DNA from: Minwuia sp.
GTDB taxonomy: Bacteria > Pseudomonadota > Alphaproteobacteria > Minwuiales > Minwuiaceae
NCBI GenBank assembly: GCA_029213165.1
Contig: JARGNO010000012.1
Span: 1-64,000 of the forward strand
DNA length: 64,000 nt
Reading direction: 5' to 3'
Shown here: one piece after another, positions 40,460-48,342 of the stretch
Layout: every line of letters starts with the position of its first letter
Numbering within the stretch: position 1 is the first letter of the stretch
Translations under genes and position numbers: made by a program
The notes under the pieces: generated by a model
The model's database searches: none
The model's input: the letters and a program-made list of their open reading frames with translations, nothing else
Told to the model about the DNA's origin: nothing

Positions 40460-41695
40460 TCAGCCTTTCACGCAAACCACCTGCTTAAGGGTATGAACGA
40501 TCTCCACCAGGTCAGCCTGGGCCGCCATCACGGCCCCGATGGGCTTGTAGGCACTGGGCGTCTCGTCGATCACGCCTTCATCCTTGCGGCATTCGACACC
40601 GGCGGTATCAGCGACATGCTGCTCCAGCGTCACCAGTTCCTTCGCCTGCGTACGGCTCATCACGCGACCCGCCCCATGCGAACAACTGTCGAAACTGTGG
40701 GCATTGCCGAGGCCGCGCACGATGAAGCTCTTCGCCCCCATGGATCCGGGGATGATGCCCATGGTGCCCTTTGCCGCGCGCACTGCCCCCTTGCGGGTGA
40801 CCAGCACGTTCTCGCCGAAATGGTTCTCCCGCGTCACATAGTTGTGGTGACAGTCCACGGCTTCGCATTCGGCCTCGAACGGTCGCGCGATCATGGCACG
40901 CAGGGCGTCGAGCACATGGCTCATCATCACCCTGCGGTTCAGCGCCGCGAAATCCTGCGCCCAGGCAACCGCATCGACATAGTCGTCGAAATGGCTGGTT
41001 CCTTCCGGGAAGTAGGCAAGATCCTCGTCGGGCAGGTTGATGAACCAGGTGCGCATGTCCTGCCTGGCCAGTTCGATGAAGAACCGCCCGATAGCATTGC
41101 CGACGCCACGGCTTCCCGAATGCAGCATCACCCAGACACGGTCCTGCTGATCGAGGCATAGCTCGATGAAGTGGTTCCCGGTACCGAGTGTTCCGAGGTG
41201 AACCAGATGATTGGCCTTCAGCAGACGCGGGAACTTCCCGCACAATGCGTCAAACCGTGGGTGCAGCCGCGCCCATGCGTCGACCACCGCGCGTGGCGGA
41301 TCGCCCCATGCGCCCTTGTCCTGCGACCGGTTCAGGCCCCTTCCGCCGGACCGGCCGTGCGGCACCGCCGCCTCGATGGCTGACCGGACTCCGGAGAGGT
41401 TGTCGGGCAGATCGCTCGCTGTCAGCGAGGTCCGTGCCGCCATCATGCCGCAGCCGATATCCACACCCACCGCCGCCGGAATCACAGCGCCTTTGGTTGG
41501 AATGACCGAACCCACAGTCGCGCCGATCCCCAGATGGACATCGGGCATCACGGCTACATGACTGAAGATGAATGGCATCCGGGCCACCCTGGCGAGCTGG
41601 TCCCTGGCCTTTTCGTCGACCGTCACACCACGGGTCCACATCCTGATTGGCGAACCGCCTTCGACTTCCTGAATGTCGTGTGTCATTTCGGTCAT
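40460..41695 (-). CDS. rtcB: RNA ligase RtcB
   Basis: GTP- and Mn-dependent ligase joining 2',3'-cyclic or 3'-phosphate ends to 5'-OH RNA. 411 residues. Metal and catalytic residues: cysteine in AAVGVDIGCGMMAA, histidines in TLGTGNHFIELCLD and VMLHSGSRGVGNAI, nucleophile histidine in DSCSHGAGRVMSRTQA. AGGAGG lies seven bases before the ATG, directly downstream of the second Y-like RNA, so the RNA precursor and the message are one transcript. Confidence 0.97.
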   Translation of the reverse strand: MTEMTHDIQEVEGGSPIRMWTRGVTVDEKARDQLARVARMPFIFSHVAVMPDVHLGIGATVGSVIPTKGAVIPAAVGVDIGCGMMAARTSLTASDLPDNLSGVRSAIEAAVPHGRSGGRGLNRSQDKGAWGDPPRAVVDAWARLHPRFDALCGKFPRLLKANHLVHLGTLGTGNHFIELCLDQQDRVWVMLHSGSRGVGNAIGRFFIELARQDMRTWFINLPDEDLAYFPEGTSHFDDYVDAVAWAQDFAALNRRVMMSHVLDALRAMIARPFEAECEAVDCHHNYVTRENHFGENVLVTRKGAVRAAKGTMGIIPGSMGAKSFIVRGLGNAHSFDSCSHGAGRVMSRTQAKELVTLEQHVADTAGVECRKDEGVIDETPSAYKPIGAVMAAQADLVEIVHTLKQVVCVKG

Positions 41696-41723
41696 TGCGA
41701 CCTCCTCTACTCTTCATCAAGGG

Positions 41724-41859
41724 TCACGGCGACGAGACAATGGCTGGACTTCCCGTCCTGCGGGTCGAGTTGCCGATGCGCATTTGCGTACCTGCAGAGT
41801 TTCGAACCGGCAGTCCGGCGATCAGCGTATGATGTAGTCCACGCCGGCATTCGCCGTGA
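41724..41859 (-). ncRNA. Second Y-RNA-like non-coding RNA (YrlB-like), upstream of rtcB
   Basis: On the minus strand TCACGGCGA (41851-41859) pairs perfectly with TCGCCGTGA (41724-41732) to give the terminal stem. The 5' segment TCACGGCGAATGCC and the 3' segment TCTCGTCGCCGTGACCC are identical to those of the first RNA, as expected for a shared Rsr-binding end. Inside are CCGGCG/CGCCGG and CCCG/CGGG hairpins and a GGTTCGAA element, but no full T-arm or D-arm, so the tRNA-mimic module is missing or degenerate. Ends are defined only by the stem. Confidence 0.75.
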
Positions 41860-41880
41860 TTGGCCATGATCGTGTGCTGA

Positions 41881-42031
41881 GGGGTCACGGCGACGAGAAT
41901 TGGGAAAGACAACCCCTTTCGGGACAGTGCTCTGCCTGGCTGAGCTACCGCCGGTCACCCGGCGAGCGGGGTTCGAACCCGCGTCCTCTGTAATGCAAAT
42001 GTAGTCCTTCCCGGGCATTCGCCGTGACCCG
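41881..42031 (-). ncRNA. First Y-RNA-like non-coding RNA (YrlA-like) with permuted tRNA mimic
   Basis: Terminal stem GGGTCACGGCGA (42019-42030) with TCGCCGTGACCC (41882-41893), 12 bp perfect. Between them, in order: an anticodon-like arm CTACA-TTTGCAT-TACAG (41988-42004, two adjacent A-C mismatches), T-arm GCGGG-TTCGAAC-CCCGC (41966-41982), acceptor-like stem CGCCGG-GTGA-CCGGCG closed by a GNRA loop (41949-41964), D-arm GCTC-AGCCAGGCA-GAGC (41929-41945), and a CCC-GAAA-GGG hairpin. It lies between rsr and rtcB, where enterobacterial Yrl RNAs are found. It binds Rsr by inference. Confidence 0.88.
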
Positions 42032-42037
42032 GCTCAG

Positions 42038-43597
42038 TCAGATATCCACTTCGTTGATGATTTCGACCCAATCCCGGGATTTCCCGGCTGCGAAACGTGC
42101 CATCGCGTCGAAAACGGCGTCGGTGAAGCCACCGACATTCATGATGTCCTTGCGGTCCCTTGCCTGCGTCGATCCGTAGGGCTGGATGTCGATGCAGACC
42201 AGTTTCGCACCCGGGTTGCGGGCTTTCAGCCTGTTCCATTCCCGCATTGTCGCCGTGGCGTCGCCGTATGATCGGTCAGACGGAACATCGAACCATGACT
42301 GGTTGTCCGAGACGATGATGACCGTATCGACCTTCGCCCTCTGCCGGTTCAATCGTGCGAGCGGTGCGGAAACATTGGTTCCCCCGCCACCAAGCGACGC
42401 AAGTTTCGCGGCGTTCACTGCGACGCGGGCATCGGGGTCGAGAGTCATGTCAACGACACCGACCTCGAATGGCAGGACGCGGGTTTGCGGATTGCTCCGC
42501 AGCATTGCGGCCGCCACAAGCGCGGCGATGTCGATGCAGCGCACGACCGAGGTTGCCCCCTCACGATATCCCGTCACCGGACTGTGCATCGATGCCGAGA
42601 CATCGGGACAGACGACGACATTGCCCTTCAGCCTCGGAACCTTCGCGAGCGAGCGTTCCAGAGCCTTCTCGAGCGCAGCCTGGACCGCCAGTGGAACGCT
42701 CTCCCCCACTTGCGAGAGGGCAGTCAGCAACTGGTAGGGGGCCGGGCGAACCCGCGCCATTTCCCTTTCGTCCGCCAGACGGGCGGCAACCATTTCCGTC
42801 ACGCCCCCGACACGAAACGCGCCATGCCGGGCGAGCGTGTTGAGGTTCATCCGCAACGCCTGCCAGCCCATGCGGCTGGCCAGAACTGCCCATTGCTCCG
42901 CATCCAGTTCGAATGATGTCAGCCATTCGTACGGCACATTCGGCAGGGCGCGCGAGCGGTCGGCCTTCCAGGCTTCGAAATCCCTGATCTCGACCGGCAA
43001 GGCGGCGACATCGTAGGGCTTGCCGATCAGCCAGCCATAGAAAGCGCGCCGGCTGGCATCGGCGGGGGCCGGATGAACCATCTTCACGATGTCTGCCAGA
43101 CTGGGGTTCCTGCCTGTCGCCGCCTGCGTGAGTTGACGGACTGACGCGGTCTTCAGCCACTCGCGCACCAGCCGCTTTGGTCGGGTGCCCAGCGACGTGC
43201 GTCCAGCCTGGCCGGAACGCATGATCTGCACGAAACTGCGAAGCATGCGTCCATTGTCGATCACACGCTTGAAGACGAGAACCGAGAGGTCCGGGTCCGA
43301 TATCGTGAGCAAGGCGGTCAGCAGCGCCGGAATGTCCTTCATCGCACCGGACTGCCTGGCATGGATCGCGCATTTGGCGACCCATACGGCATCCACACCA
43401 CGCGCGGCCTCGATCACATCGAAAAGCTGTGTCTGCGCGTCCGAATAATAACCGTCCGACAGCGTGCCAGTGGCGGCAAGCTGCGCCAGTCTCGTCTCCG
43501 CACCAAGGGCATAGGCAATTCCATCGGCCTCATTCACGGTGTCGACCGTCGGCAGGAATGTTACCAACGGCGAGGAGAACAGGAATTTGTTGGCCAT
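42038..43597 (-). CDS. rsr: Ro60 ortholog Rsr (TROVE and von Willebrand A domains)
   Basis: Ring-shaped RNA-binding protein that holds Y RNAs and helps RNases handle misfolded or damaged RNA. 519 residues. TROVE HEAT-repeat ring occupies about residues 20-325 (AVWVAKCAIHARQSGAMKDI, RRAFYGWLIGKPYDVAALP); the vWA domain begins near 330 with the MIDAS motif VVCPDVSASMHSPV and continues TVIIVSDNQSWFD. GGAG seven bases upstream of the ATG. First gene of the leftward RNA-repair operon; its stop is seven bases from the first Y-like RNA. Confidence 0.96.
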   Translation of the reverse strand: MANKFLFSSPLVTFLPTVDTVNEADGIAYALGAETRLAQLAATGTLSDGYYSDAQTQLFDVIEAARGVDAVWVAKCAIHARQSGAMKDIPALLTALLTISDPDLSVLVFKRVIDNGRMLRSFVQIMRSGQAGRTSLGTRPKRLVREWLKTASVRQLTQAATGRNPSLADIVKMVHPAPADASRRAFYGWLIGKPYDVAALPVEIRDFEAWKADRSRALPNVPYEWLTSFELDAEQWAVLASRMGWQALRMNLNTLARHGAFRVGGVTEMVAARLADEREMARVRPAPYQLLTALSQVGESVPLAVQAALEKALERSLAKVPRLKGNVVVCPDVSASMHSPVTGYREGATSVVRCIDIAALVAAAMLRSNPQTRVLPFEVGVVDMTLDPDARVAVNAAKLASLGGGGTNVSAPLARLNRQRAKVDTVIIVSDNQSWFDVPSDRSYGDATATMREWNRLKARNPGAKLVCIDIQPYGSTQARDRKDIMNVGGFTDAVFDAMARFAAGKSRDWVEIINEVDI

Positions 43598-43706
43598 GGT
43601 CCGGCTCCATTCTTCGAACTGCTCCGGAGGCCTGGCGGCTGGCTCATTCCGGCCGCCTCTGCCCCGCTTCGCATCGGACAGTCGAGATGCCCGATGGTTC
43701 CGGTAT

Positions 43707-43722
43707 CGCAGGGGCCATGCCA
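43707..43722 (-). promoter_or_regulatory. Sigma-54 promoter of the rsr-rtcBA operon
   Basis: Minus strand TGGCATGGCCCCTGCG: the GG at -24 and GC at -12 are separated by exactly ten bases, close to TGGCAC-N5-TTGCA. About 110 bases upstream of rsr. The divergent gene encodes a sigma-54 activator, which makes this reading strong. Confidence 0.75.
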
Positions 43723-43768
43723 GTTTCTCCGGTAGGTCGCGACATGCCTGTAAATATTTGAAAAATAA

Positions 43769-43786
43769 TAGAAGAATAGATTTCTA
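43769..43786. promoter_or_regulatory. Possible RtcR upstream activator site
   Basis: Inverted repeat TAGAA-N8-TTCTA about 50 bases upstream of the -24 element, inside an AT-rich block (35 G/C of 123 bases from 43741 to 43863). Position suits an enhancer site for RtcR; the sequence itself is only a candidate. Confidence 0.4.
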
Positions 43787-43830
43787 CGGCATCGAAGTGA
43801 GAAAATTTCCCGTCAGAATTTATCCATTGA

Positions 43831-43836
43831 TATAAT
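43831..43836 (+). promoter_or_regulatory. rtcR -10 element candidate
   Basis: A perfect TATAAT 28 bases before the rtcR ATG. No good -35 hexamer is visible 16-18 bases upstream, so basal expression may be weak or activator dependent. Confidence 0.4.
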
Positions 43837-43863
43837 TTTAGATACGGTAGTATATTATTTTCT

Positions 43864-45492
43864 ATGCGATCATTGACTGTCATCGGGTTTCTTGGTTCGA
43901 CCCTGGATGCCGCCCGGTTCGATCCCTCGCGCTGGGACAAGTGGCGCCCGACGGTCAGCATCTGCATGCAGGAGGACCTGCGTGTGGATCGCTTTGTGCT
44001 GATCCACGGAAGCCAGCACCAGCGGCTTGCAGAGTTCGTGGCGCAGGATATCTGCGATGTCTCTCCCGAGACCGCGGTCTCTCCGCATATGATGGATTTC
44101 GACGACGCGTGGGACTTCGAGGAGGTCTACGGCAAGCTGCTGGATTTCGCGCGCGGGTATCCGTTCGACCCCGATGCGGAGGATTATCTGGTCCATATCA
44201 CCACCGGAACGCATGTGGCCCAGATCTGCCTGTTCCTGTTGACTGAGGCCCGCTATCTGCCAGGCCGGCTGCTGCAGACACAGACGCAGAAGCGTGGTCC
44301 GCGATCCCTGGGCAAATGGGCTGTGATCGACCTGGATCTGTCACGCTATGATTCAATTGCGACCCGCTTCGCGGAGGCAAGTGCGGAGAGCACGAGTTTC
44401 CTGAAGCGTGGAATCAATACCCGCAACCCGCATTTCAACCGGATGATCGAGGAGATCGAGCAGGTGGCCGTGCGCAGCCGCGCGCCGATCCTGCTGATGG
44501 GGCCGACAGGCGCGGGCAAGAGCCAACTGGCGCGCAAGGTCCACGAACTGAAGAAGTTGCGGCATCAGATCAACGGTCCGTTTGTCGAAGTGAACTGCGC
44601 GACGCTGAAGGGCGACAGCGCCATGTCGGCGTTGTTCGGTCACAGGAAAGGGGCCTTCACCGGGGCCGTGCAGGACCGCCCCGGCCTGCTCAGGGGCGCG
44701 GACAAGGGATTGCTTTTTCTGGACGAGATCGGAGAGCTTGGCCTCGACGAACAGGCGATGATCCTTCGTGCGATCGAAGAGGGGCGTTTCCTGCCTGTCG
44801 GCGCGGACAGCGAAGTGAAGAGCGAATTCCAGCTTCTCGCCGGGACCAACCGAAATCTGATGAACGAGGTCGCCGCCGGGAACTTCCGCGACGACCTGTT
44901 CGCCCGTCTGAACCTCTGGACCTTCTTCCTGCCGGGTCTGGCGGAGCGACGGGAGGATATTGCGCCGAACCTCGATTACGAACTGGAACGTTTCGCTGAG
45001 CGAGAGGGGACACGTGTGACCTTCAACAGGGAGGCCCGCGGGCGCTACCTGGCATTCGCGGAGAGTCCGTCAGCGCTGTGGAAAGGCAATTTCCGCGATC
45101 TGGCGGCCAGCGTGACACGCATGGCAACGCTCAGCCCGACGGGGCGCATCGACAGGGCTGCTGTTGATCTCGAAGTGTCGCGCCTGACACGGCTCTGGTC
45201 GGGGCAGGAAGGCGGCGAAGCCTCTCACGGCAGTCTGCTCGGGGCTGAGATGGCAGCGGAGATCGATCCCTTCGACCGGGTCCAACTCGACTACGTGCTT
45301 GAAACCTGTCGGCGCTGCCGCAGCCTGTCCGAAGCGGGGCGAACCCTCTTCGCGGTTTCCAGGAAGCAGCGAAAATCCACCAATGACGCCGACCGGCTGC
45401 GAAAGTATCTGGCCCGGTTCGGCATGAGCTGGGATGACGTCAGTGGGCCCGGCGCTCCCCTGCGCATGGGTCGAAATCCGGACGGCAACTGA
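43864..45492 (+). CDS. rtcR: RtcR, sigma-54-dependent activator of the RNA repair operon
   Basis: 542 residues. N-terminal CARF-like sensor domain (MRSLTVIGFLGSTLDAARF to about 180), which in the family is thought to bind a nucleotide ligand made on RNA damage; AAA+ domain with Walker A MGPTGAGKSQ near residue 213 and the sigma-54 contacting GAFTGA loop near 263 (GHRKGAFTGA), Walker B LLFLDEIGELG; C-terminal helix-turn-helix region ending in RKYLARFGMSW. Divergent from rsr. No clear ribosome site before the ATG, whose leader is very AT-rich. Confidence 0.95.
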   Translation: MRSLTVIGFLGSTLDAARFDPSRWDKWRPTVSICMQEDLRVDRFVLIHGSQHQRLAEFVAQDICDVSPETAVSPHMMDFDDAWDFEEVYGKLLDFARGYPFDPDAEDYLVHITTGTHVAQICLFLLTEARYLPGRLLQTQTQKRGPRSLGKWAVIDLDLSRYDSIATRFAEASAESTSFLKRGINTRNPHFNRMIEEIEQVAVRSRAPILLMGPTGAGKSQLARKVHELKKLRHQINGPFVEVNCATLKGDSAMSALFGHRKGAFTGAVQDRPGLLRGADKGLLFLDEIGELGLDEQAMILRAIEEGRFLPVGADSEVKSEFQLLAGTNRNLMNEVAAGNFRDDLFARLNLWTFFLPGLAERREDIAPNLDYELERFAEREGTRVTFNREARGRYLAFAESPSALWKGNFRDLAASVTRMATLSPTGRIDRAAVDLEVSRLTRLWSGQEGGEASHGSLLGAEMAAEIDPFDRVQLDYVLETCRRCRSLSEAGRTLFAVSRKQRKSTNDADRLRKYLARFGMSWDDVSGPGAPLRMGRNPDGN

Positions 45493-45532
45493 ATCCGGGA
45501 TGACAGGGGGCTGCCGGGTTTCTCCGGTTGGC

Positions 45533-46252
45533 TCAGCGCGCCAGCGTTTCCGGACCGGCCATGCGTTCGGCGCGGAAGGCCAGCGAGTCGCGGTCCCAGA
45601 TGTAGAGGCTCTTGCCCTTCTTCTTCACGATCTCTTCCTGCGCCAGTTGACCGATGACGCGGGCCACGGTCTCGCGTGTGGTGGAGGCGCGGGCGGCAAT
45701 GTTGCTCTGGGTCGGCATGGGATAGATCACCCATGATCCCGGCGTGACCGGATCCTCATCAGCCAGACGCAGCAGTTCGAGATAGACCCGCTGCACGGCA
45801 CCCAGCGTCGAGAGGTCCATGATCCGCTCATCACAGGTGCGGATGATCTTGGCCAGCCGCTGCATCACCTGATGGGCGACACCGGGGTGGTTGGCGACAT
45901 ATTCCATGAAGGCATTGGGGGCGACGAGCGCCAGCACGCAACTGCCCACGGCCACGGCGGAGGCCGAACGTGCCTGGCCGTCGATGGCGGCCAGTTCCCC
46001 GAAATATCCGCCCTGCCGGACCGTGGCATAGGCAATCTCCCGCCCCGACGCGGAGTAGTTGACGATCTGCACCTGGCCTTCGGTGACGAAGAACACGTCA
46101 CGTGAATCGTTGTTGCGATCCAGTATCTGCTCACCATTCTTGAACCTGCGCCAGGTGCAGCGTCGCTCAAGTGCGAGGATTTCTTCTTCCGGCAGTCCCT
46201 CAAGCAGTTCAACACCACTCAGGTTGCCCGGAACCTGTTGCTGTGCGGACAT
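45533..46252 (-). CDS. Crp/Fnr family transcription regulator
   Basis: 239 residues. N-terminal cyclic-nucleotide-binding fold with DVFFVTEGQVQIVNYSASGR and GGYFGELAAIDGQARSASAV, then a C-terminal HTH_Crp: MPTQSNIAARASTTRETVAR. The cysteine set of FNR is absent. Whether it binds cAMP is open; a class III cyclase is encoded at 35.7 kb. Convergent with rtcR, 40 bases apart, and read in the same direction as the TVP38 gene downstream is not: that gene lies behind it on the same strand. Confidence 0.88.
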   Translation of the reverse strand: MSAQQQVPGNLSGVELLEGLPEEEILALERRCTWRRFKNGEQILDRNNDSRDVFFVTEGQVQIVNYSASGREIAYATVRQGGYFGELAAIDGQARSASAVAVGSCVLALVAPNAFMEYVANHPGVAHQVMQRLAKIIRTCDERIMDLSTLGAVQRVYLELLRLADEDPVTPGSWVIYPMPTQSNIAARASTTRETVARVIGQLAQEEIVKKKGKSLYIWDRDSLAFRAERMAGPETLAR

Positions 46253-46371
46253 TCGACCCTCTGACTTACCCCGTCGCAGGGTTCGGCATTTGCCGACCCC
46301 GTCATCCCATCATCGTGGCAGTATAACGAAACAGCGCAAGTTGTCCGCAATCCTTTGCTGTGACGGTGGGC

Positions 46372-47130
46372 TCAGTCAGGCTTTCGCCGCAGGCGCTTGA
46401 CGATCACGGGCAGGATCGAAAGAACAGCCAGCGCAACCAGTGCGATAACGACATCTGTCGTGAGCACGGTGGATATATCCGGTTCCCCGCCGGTCGCCAG
46501 AACACTGTCCAGCCCCCGACCGACCTGCGCGAAGACGAATGTGCCGGGGATGATCCCGATCAGCGTGGCGATGATGAAGGTATGGGTCGGCACGCCGAGG
46601 AATGCCGGCACCAGATTGACGACGAAGAACGGGAACAGCGGAACCAGCCGCAGGAACAGCAGGTAGTTGAAGGCATCCTTGCGGAATCCATCCTCCATCC
46701 GTTTCAGCGCCGGTCCGGCCTTCTTTCGCAGGCTGTCGCCCAGTGCCGTGCGGGCGGCGAGAAAGATGCCTGTGGCACCGACCGTGGCTCCCATGACCGC
46801 CCAGAGGGTGCCGAAGACATTGCCGAACAGGAAGCCGCCGGTCACTGTCAGCACCAGTCCGCCGGGCAGGGACAGCGCCACGGCGACCATGTAGATGGCG
46901 ATATAGAGCAGCACCGCAACAACGGCGTTCTCGCTGACAAACACCTGAAGCGTATCGCGGTTGTCACGCAGTGTGTCGAAACTGATGAACCGCTGCAGGT
47001 CCAGCGCCAGGAACAGCCCCGTCGCCAGTACGATGACGGCGAGCGGCATGAACCGCCGGACAACGGACTTCCTGGAGGTCGCTGCGGCCTCGGGTTCGTC
47101 ATCGTCGGCGTGTTGATCGTTGTCCGCCAT
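46372..47130 (-). CDS. TVP38/TMEM64 (SNARE-associated, DedA-like) membrane protein
   Basis: 252 residues from MADNDQHADDDEPE with AGGCGG upstream. An acidic N-terminus is followed by about six membrane helices; the family block LPGGLVLTVTGGFLFGNVFG and LRLVPLFPFFVVNLVPAFLG with the re-entrant glycine/proline pattern are clear. DedA/TVP38 proteins are linked to lipid scrambling or undecaprenyl phosphate recycling in some bacteria; role here unknown. Precedes the Crp-family gene on the same strand by about 120 bases. Confidence 0.88.
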   Translation of the reverse strand: MADNDQHADDDEPEAAATSRKSVVRRFMPLAVIVLATGLFLALDLQRFISFDTLRDNRDTLQVFVSENAVVAVLLYIAIYMVAVALSLPGGLVLTVTGGFLFGNVFGTLWAVMGATVGATGIFLAARTALGDSLRKKAGPALKRMEDGFRKDAFNYLLFLRLVPLFPFFVVNLVPAFLGVPTHTFIIATLIGIIPGTFVFAQVGRGLDSVLATGGEPDISTVLTTDVVIALVALAVLSILPVIVKRLRRKPD

Positions 47131-47295
47131 CGGGTAGCCGCCTGCAGAGATGTGCCTGTCACCGACATAGTGCACCGGCGATCACGTTGCGAACAAACTG
47201 GGCGTGATCGTGCCGTGCGTTTGCCTGCATTGTGGTTCCGCCCGATCTGCGCCAGACTTTGCCCCGGAACACGGCCAACATCCGGGGAGGGACCG

Positions 47296-48189
47296 ATGAC
47301 CGTTCAGGAACTCGACACACTGATTGAACTGCTGACCAGCCGTCCGGCACCGGAGAACCCGCCGCCGGCGGAGATGCGGGAGCGGTTCGAGAAGCTTGCG
47401 GCCTTCCTGCCGCTGCCCGAGGGCACGGCGGTGGAGACCGTTGACGCGGGCGGCGTCCCGTCCGAATGGGTGACGGCCAAGGGCGTTTCGGGTAACCGGA
47501 CGATCCTGTACCTGCATGGTGGCGGCTATGTCATCGGTTCACTGAACACCCACCGGACGCTGGCATCGAACATGTCGAAGGCGGCAGATGCGAAGGTGCT
47601 GGTGATCGACTATCGGCTGGCGCCGGAGCATCCGTTCCCGGCAGCCGTCGATGACGCCGTCGCGGCCTATGGCTGGCTGCTGGATCAGGGCATTCCGGCC
47701 GGCAATATCGCGGTATCGGGCGATTCCGCCGGTGGGGGACTGACTGTGGCTGCGCTGGTTGCGATCCGGGACAAGGGGCTGGCAATGCCGGCCTGTGCCG
47801 TGCCGGTCTCCCCCTGGGTGGATCTGGAAGGGACCGGCGAGACCATGGTGACGCTGCATGATGCCGATCCGATGGTGAAGCAGCCCGGTCTTGGCCGGAT
47901 GGCAGACATGTATCTCGGTGGCGCCGACCCGAAGTCACCGCTGGCATCGCCGATGCATGCCGATCTGACCGGTCTGCCGCCCCTGCTCATCCAGGTGGGC
48001 ACGCGTGAGACCCTGCTGGACGACTCGCGACGGCTGCACCGCAATGCGTTGGCCGCCGGTGTCACCTCCTCGCTGGAGGAAGCAGGCGGGATGATCCATG
48101 TCTGGCACCTGTTCGGCCCCATGCTGACAGAGGCGCGGGAGGCAATCGGACGCGCTGGGGCCTTCATCAACGCGCACGCGGCGGGTTGA
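47296..48189 (+). CDS. Alpha/beta hydrolase, hormone-sensitive lipase family esterase
   Basis: 297 residues from MTVQELDTLIELLTSR; GGGGAGGG lies five bases before the ATG. Oxyanion motif YLHGGGYVIGS, nucleophile GDSAGGGLTV, acid near LLIQVGTRETLLDDSR and histidine in GMIHVWHLFGP complete the HSL-type triad. Likely hydrolyses short acyl esters. Single gene with its own promoter region in the divergent gap with TVP38 and a strong terminator downstream. Confidence 0.9.
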   Translation: MTVQELDTLIELLTSRPAPENPPPAEMRERFEKLAAFLPLPEGTAVETVDAGGVPSEWVTAKGVSGNRTILYLHGGGYVIGSLNTHRTLASNMSKAADAKVLVIDYRLAPEHPFPAAVDDAVAAYGWLLDQGIPAGNIAVSGDSAGGGLTVAALVAIRDKGLAMPACAVPVSPWVDLEGTGETMVTLHDADPMVKQPGLGRMADMYLGGADPKSPLASPMHADLTGLPPLLIQVGTRETLLDDSRRLHRNALAAGVTSSLEEAGGMIHVWHLFGPMLTEAREAIGRAGAFINAHAAG

Positions 48190-48237
48190 GGCAGGGTGGA
48201 ACGGTCGTGAACTCCATGACGCAGCGTCAGGGAAGGG

Positions 48238-48263
48238 CGGCGGGCCTTGAAATCCGCCGTTTT
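48238..48263 (+). terminator. Intrinsic terminator of the esterase gene
   Basis: CGGCGG (48238-48243), a ten-base loop, CCGCCG (48254-48259) and TTTT directly after. 49 bases past the esterase stop. Confidence 0.8.
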
Positions 48264-48288
48264 CATTCAACCTTCTACGACCTATAAG
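48260..48288 (+). promoter_or_regulatory. DAHP synthase promoter candidate
   Basis: TTTTCA (48260-48265) and TATAAG (48283-48288) separated by 17 bases; the -35 reuses the T-run of the preceding terminator. Confidence 0.55.
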
Positions 48289-48294
48289 GTGCGC

Positions 48295-48314
48295 TGCCCT
48301 GCGTATTCAGGGCA
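48295..48314 (+). other. Hairpin at the predicted start of the DAHP synthase leader
   Basis: TGCCCTG-CGTATT-CAGGGCA, a perfect 7-bp stem with six-base loop lying at +1 of the predicted transcript. May be a repressor site or a 5' stabilising hairpin; no T-run follows. Confidence 0.45.
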
Positions 48315-48342
48315 TCACCGATGTGTTTCTGGAGTTGGAACG

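Noticed and set aside
41929-42004. Ordinary tRNA-Ala gene between rsr and rtcB
   Set aside because: The arms are in permuted order, the acceptor stem is closed by a tetraloop and no CCA end can form, so it is a mimic within a longer RNA.
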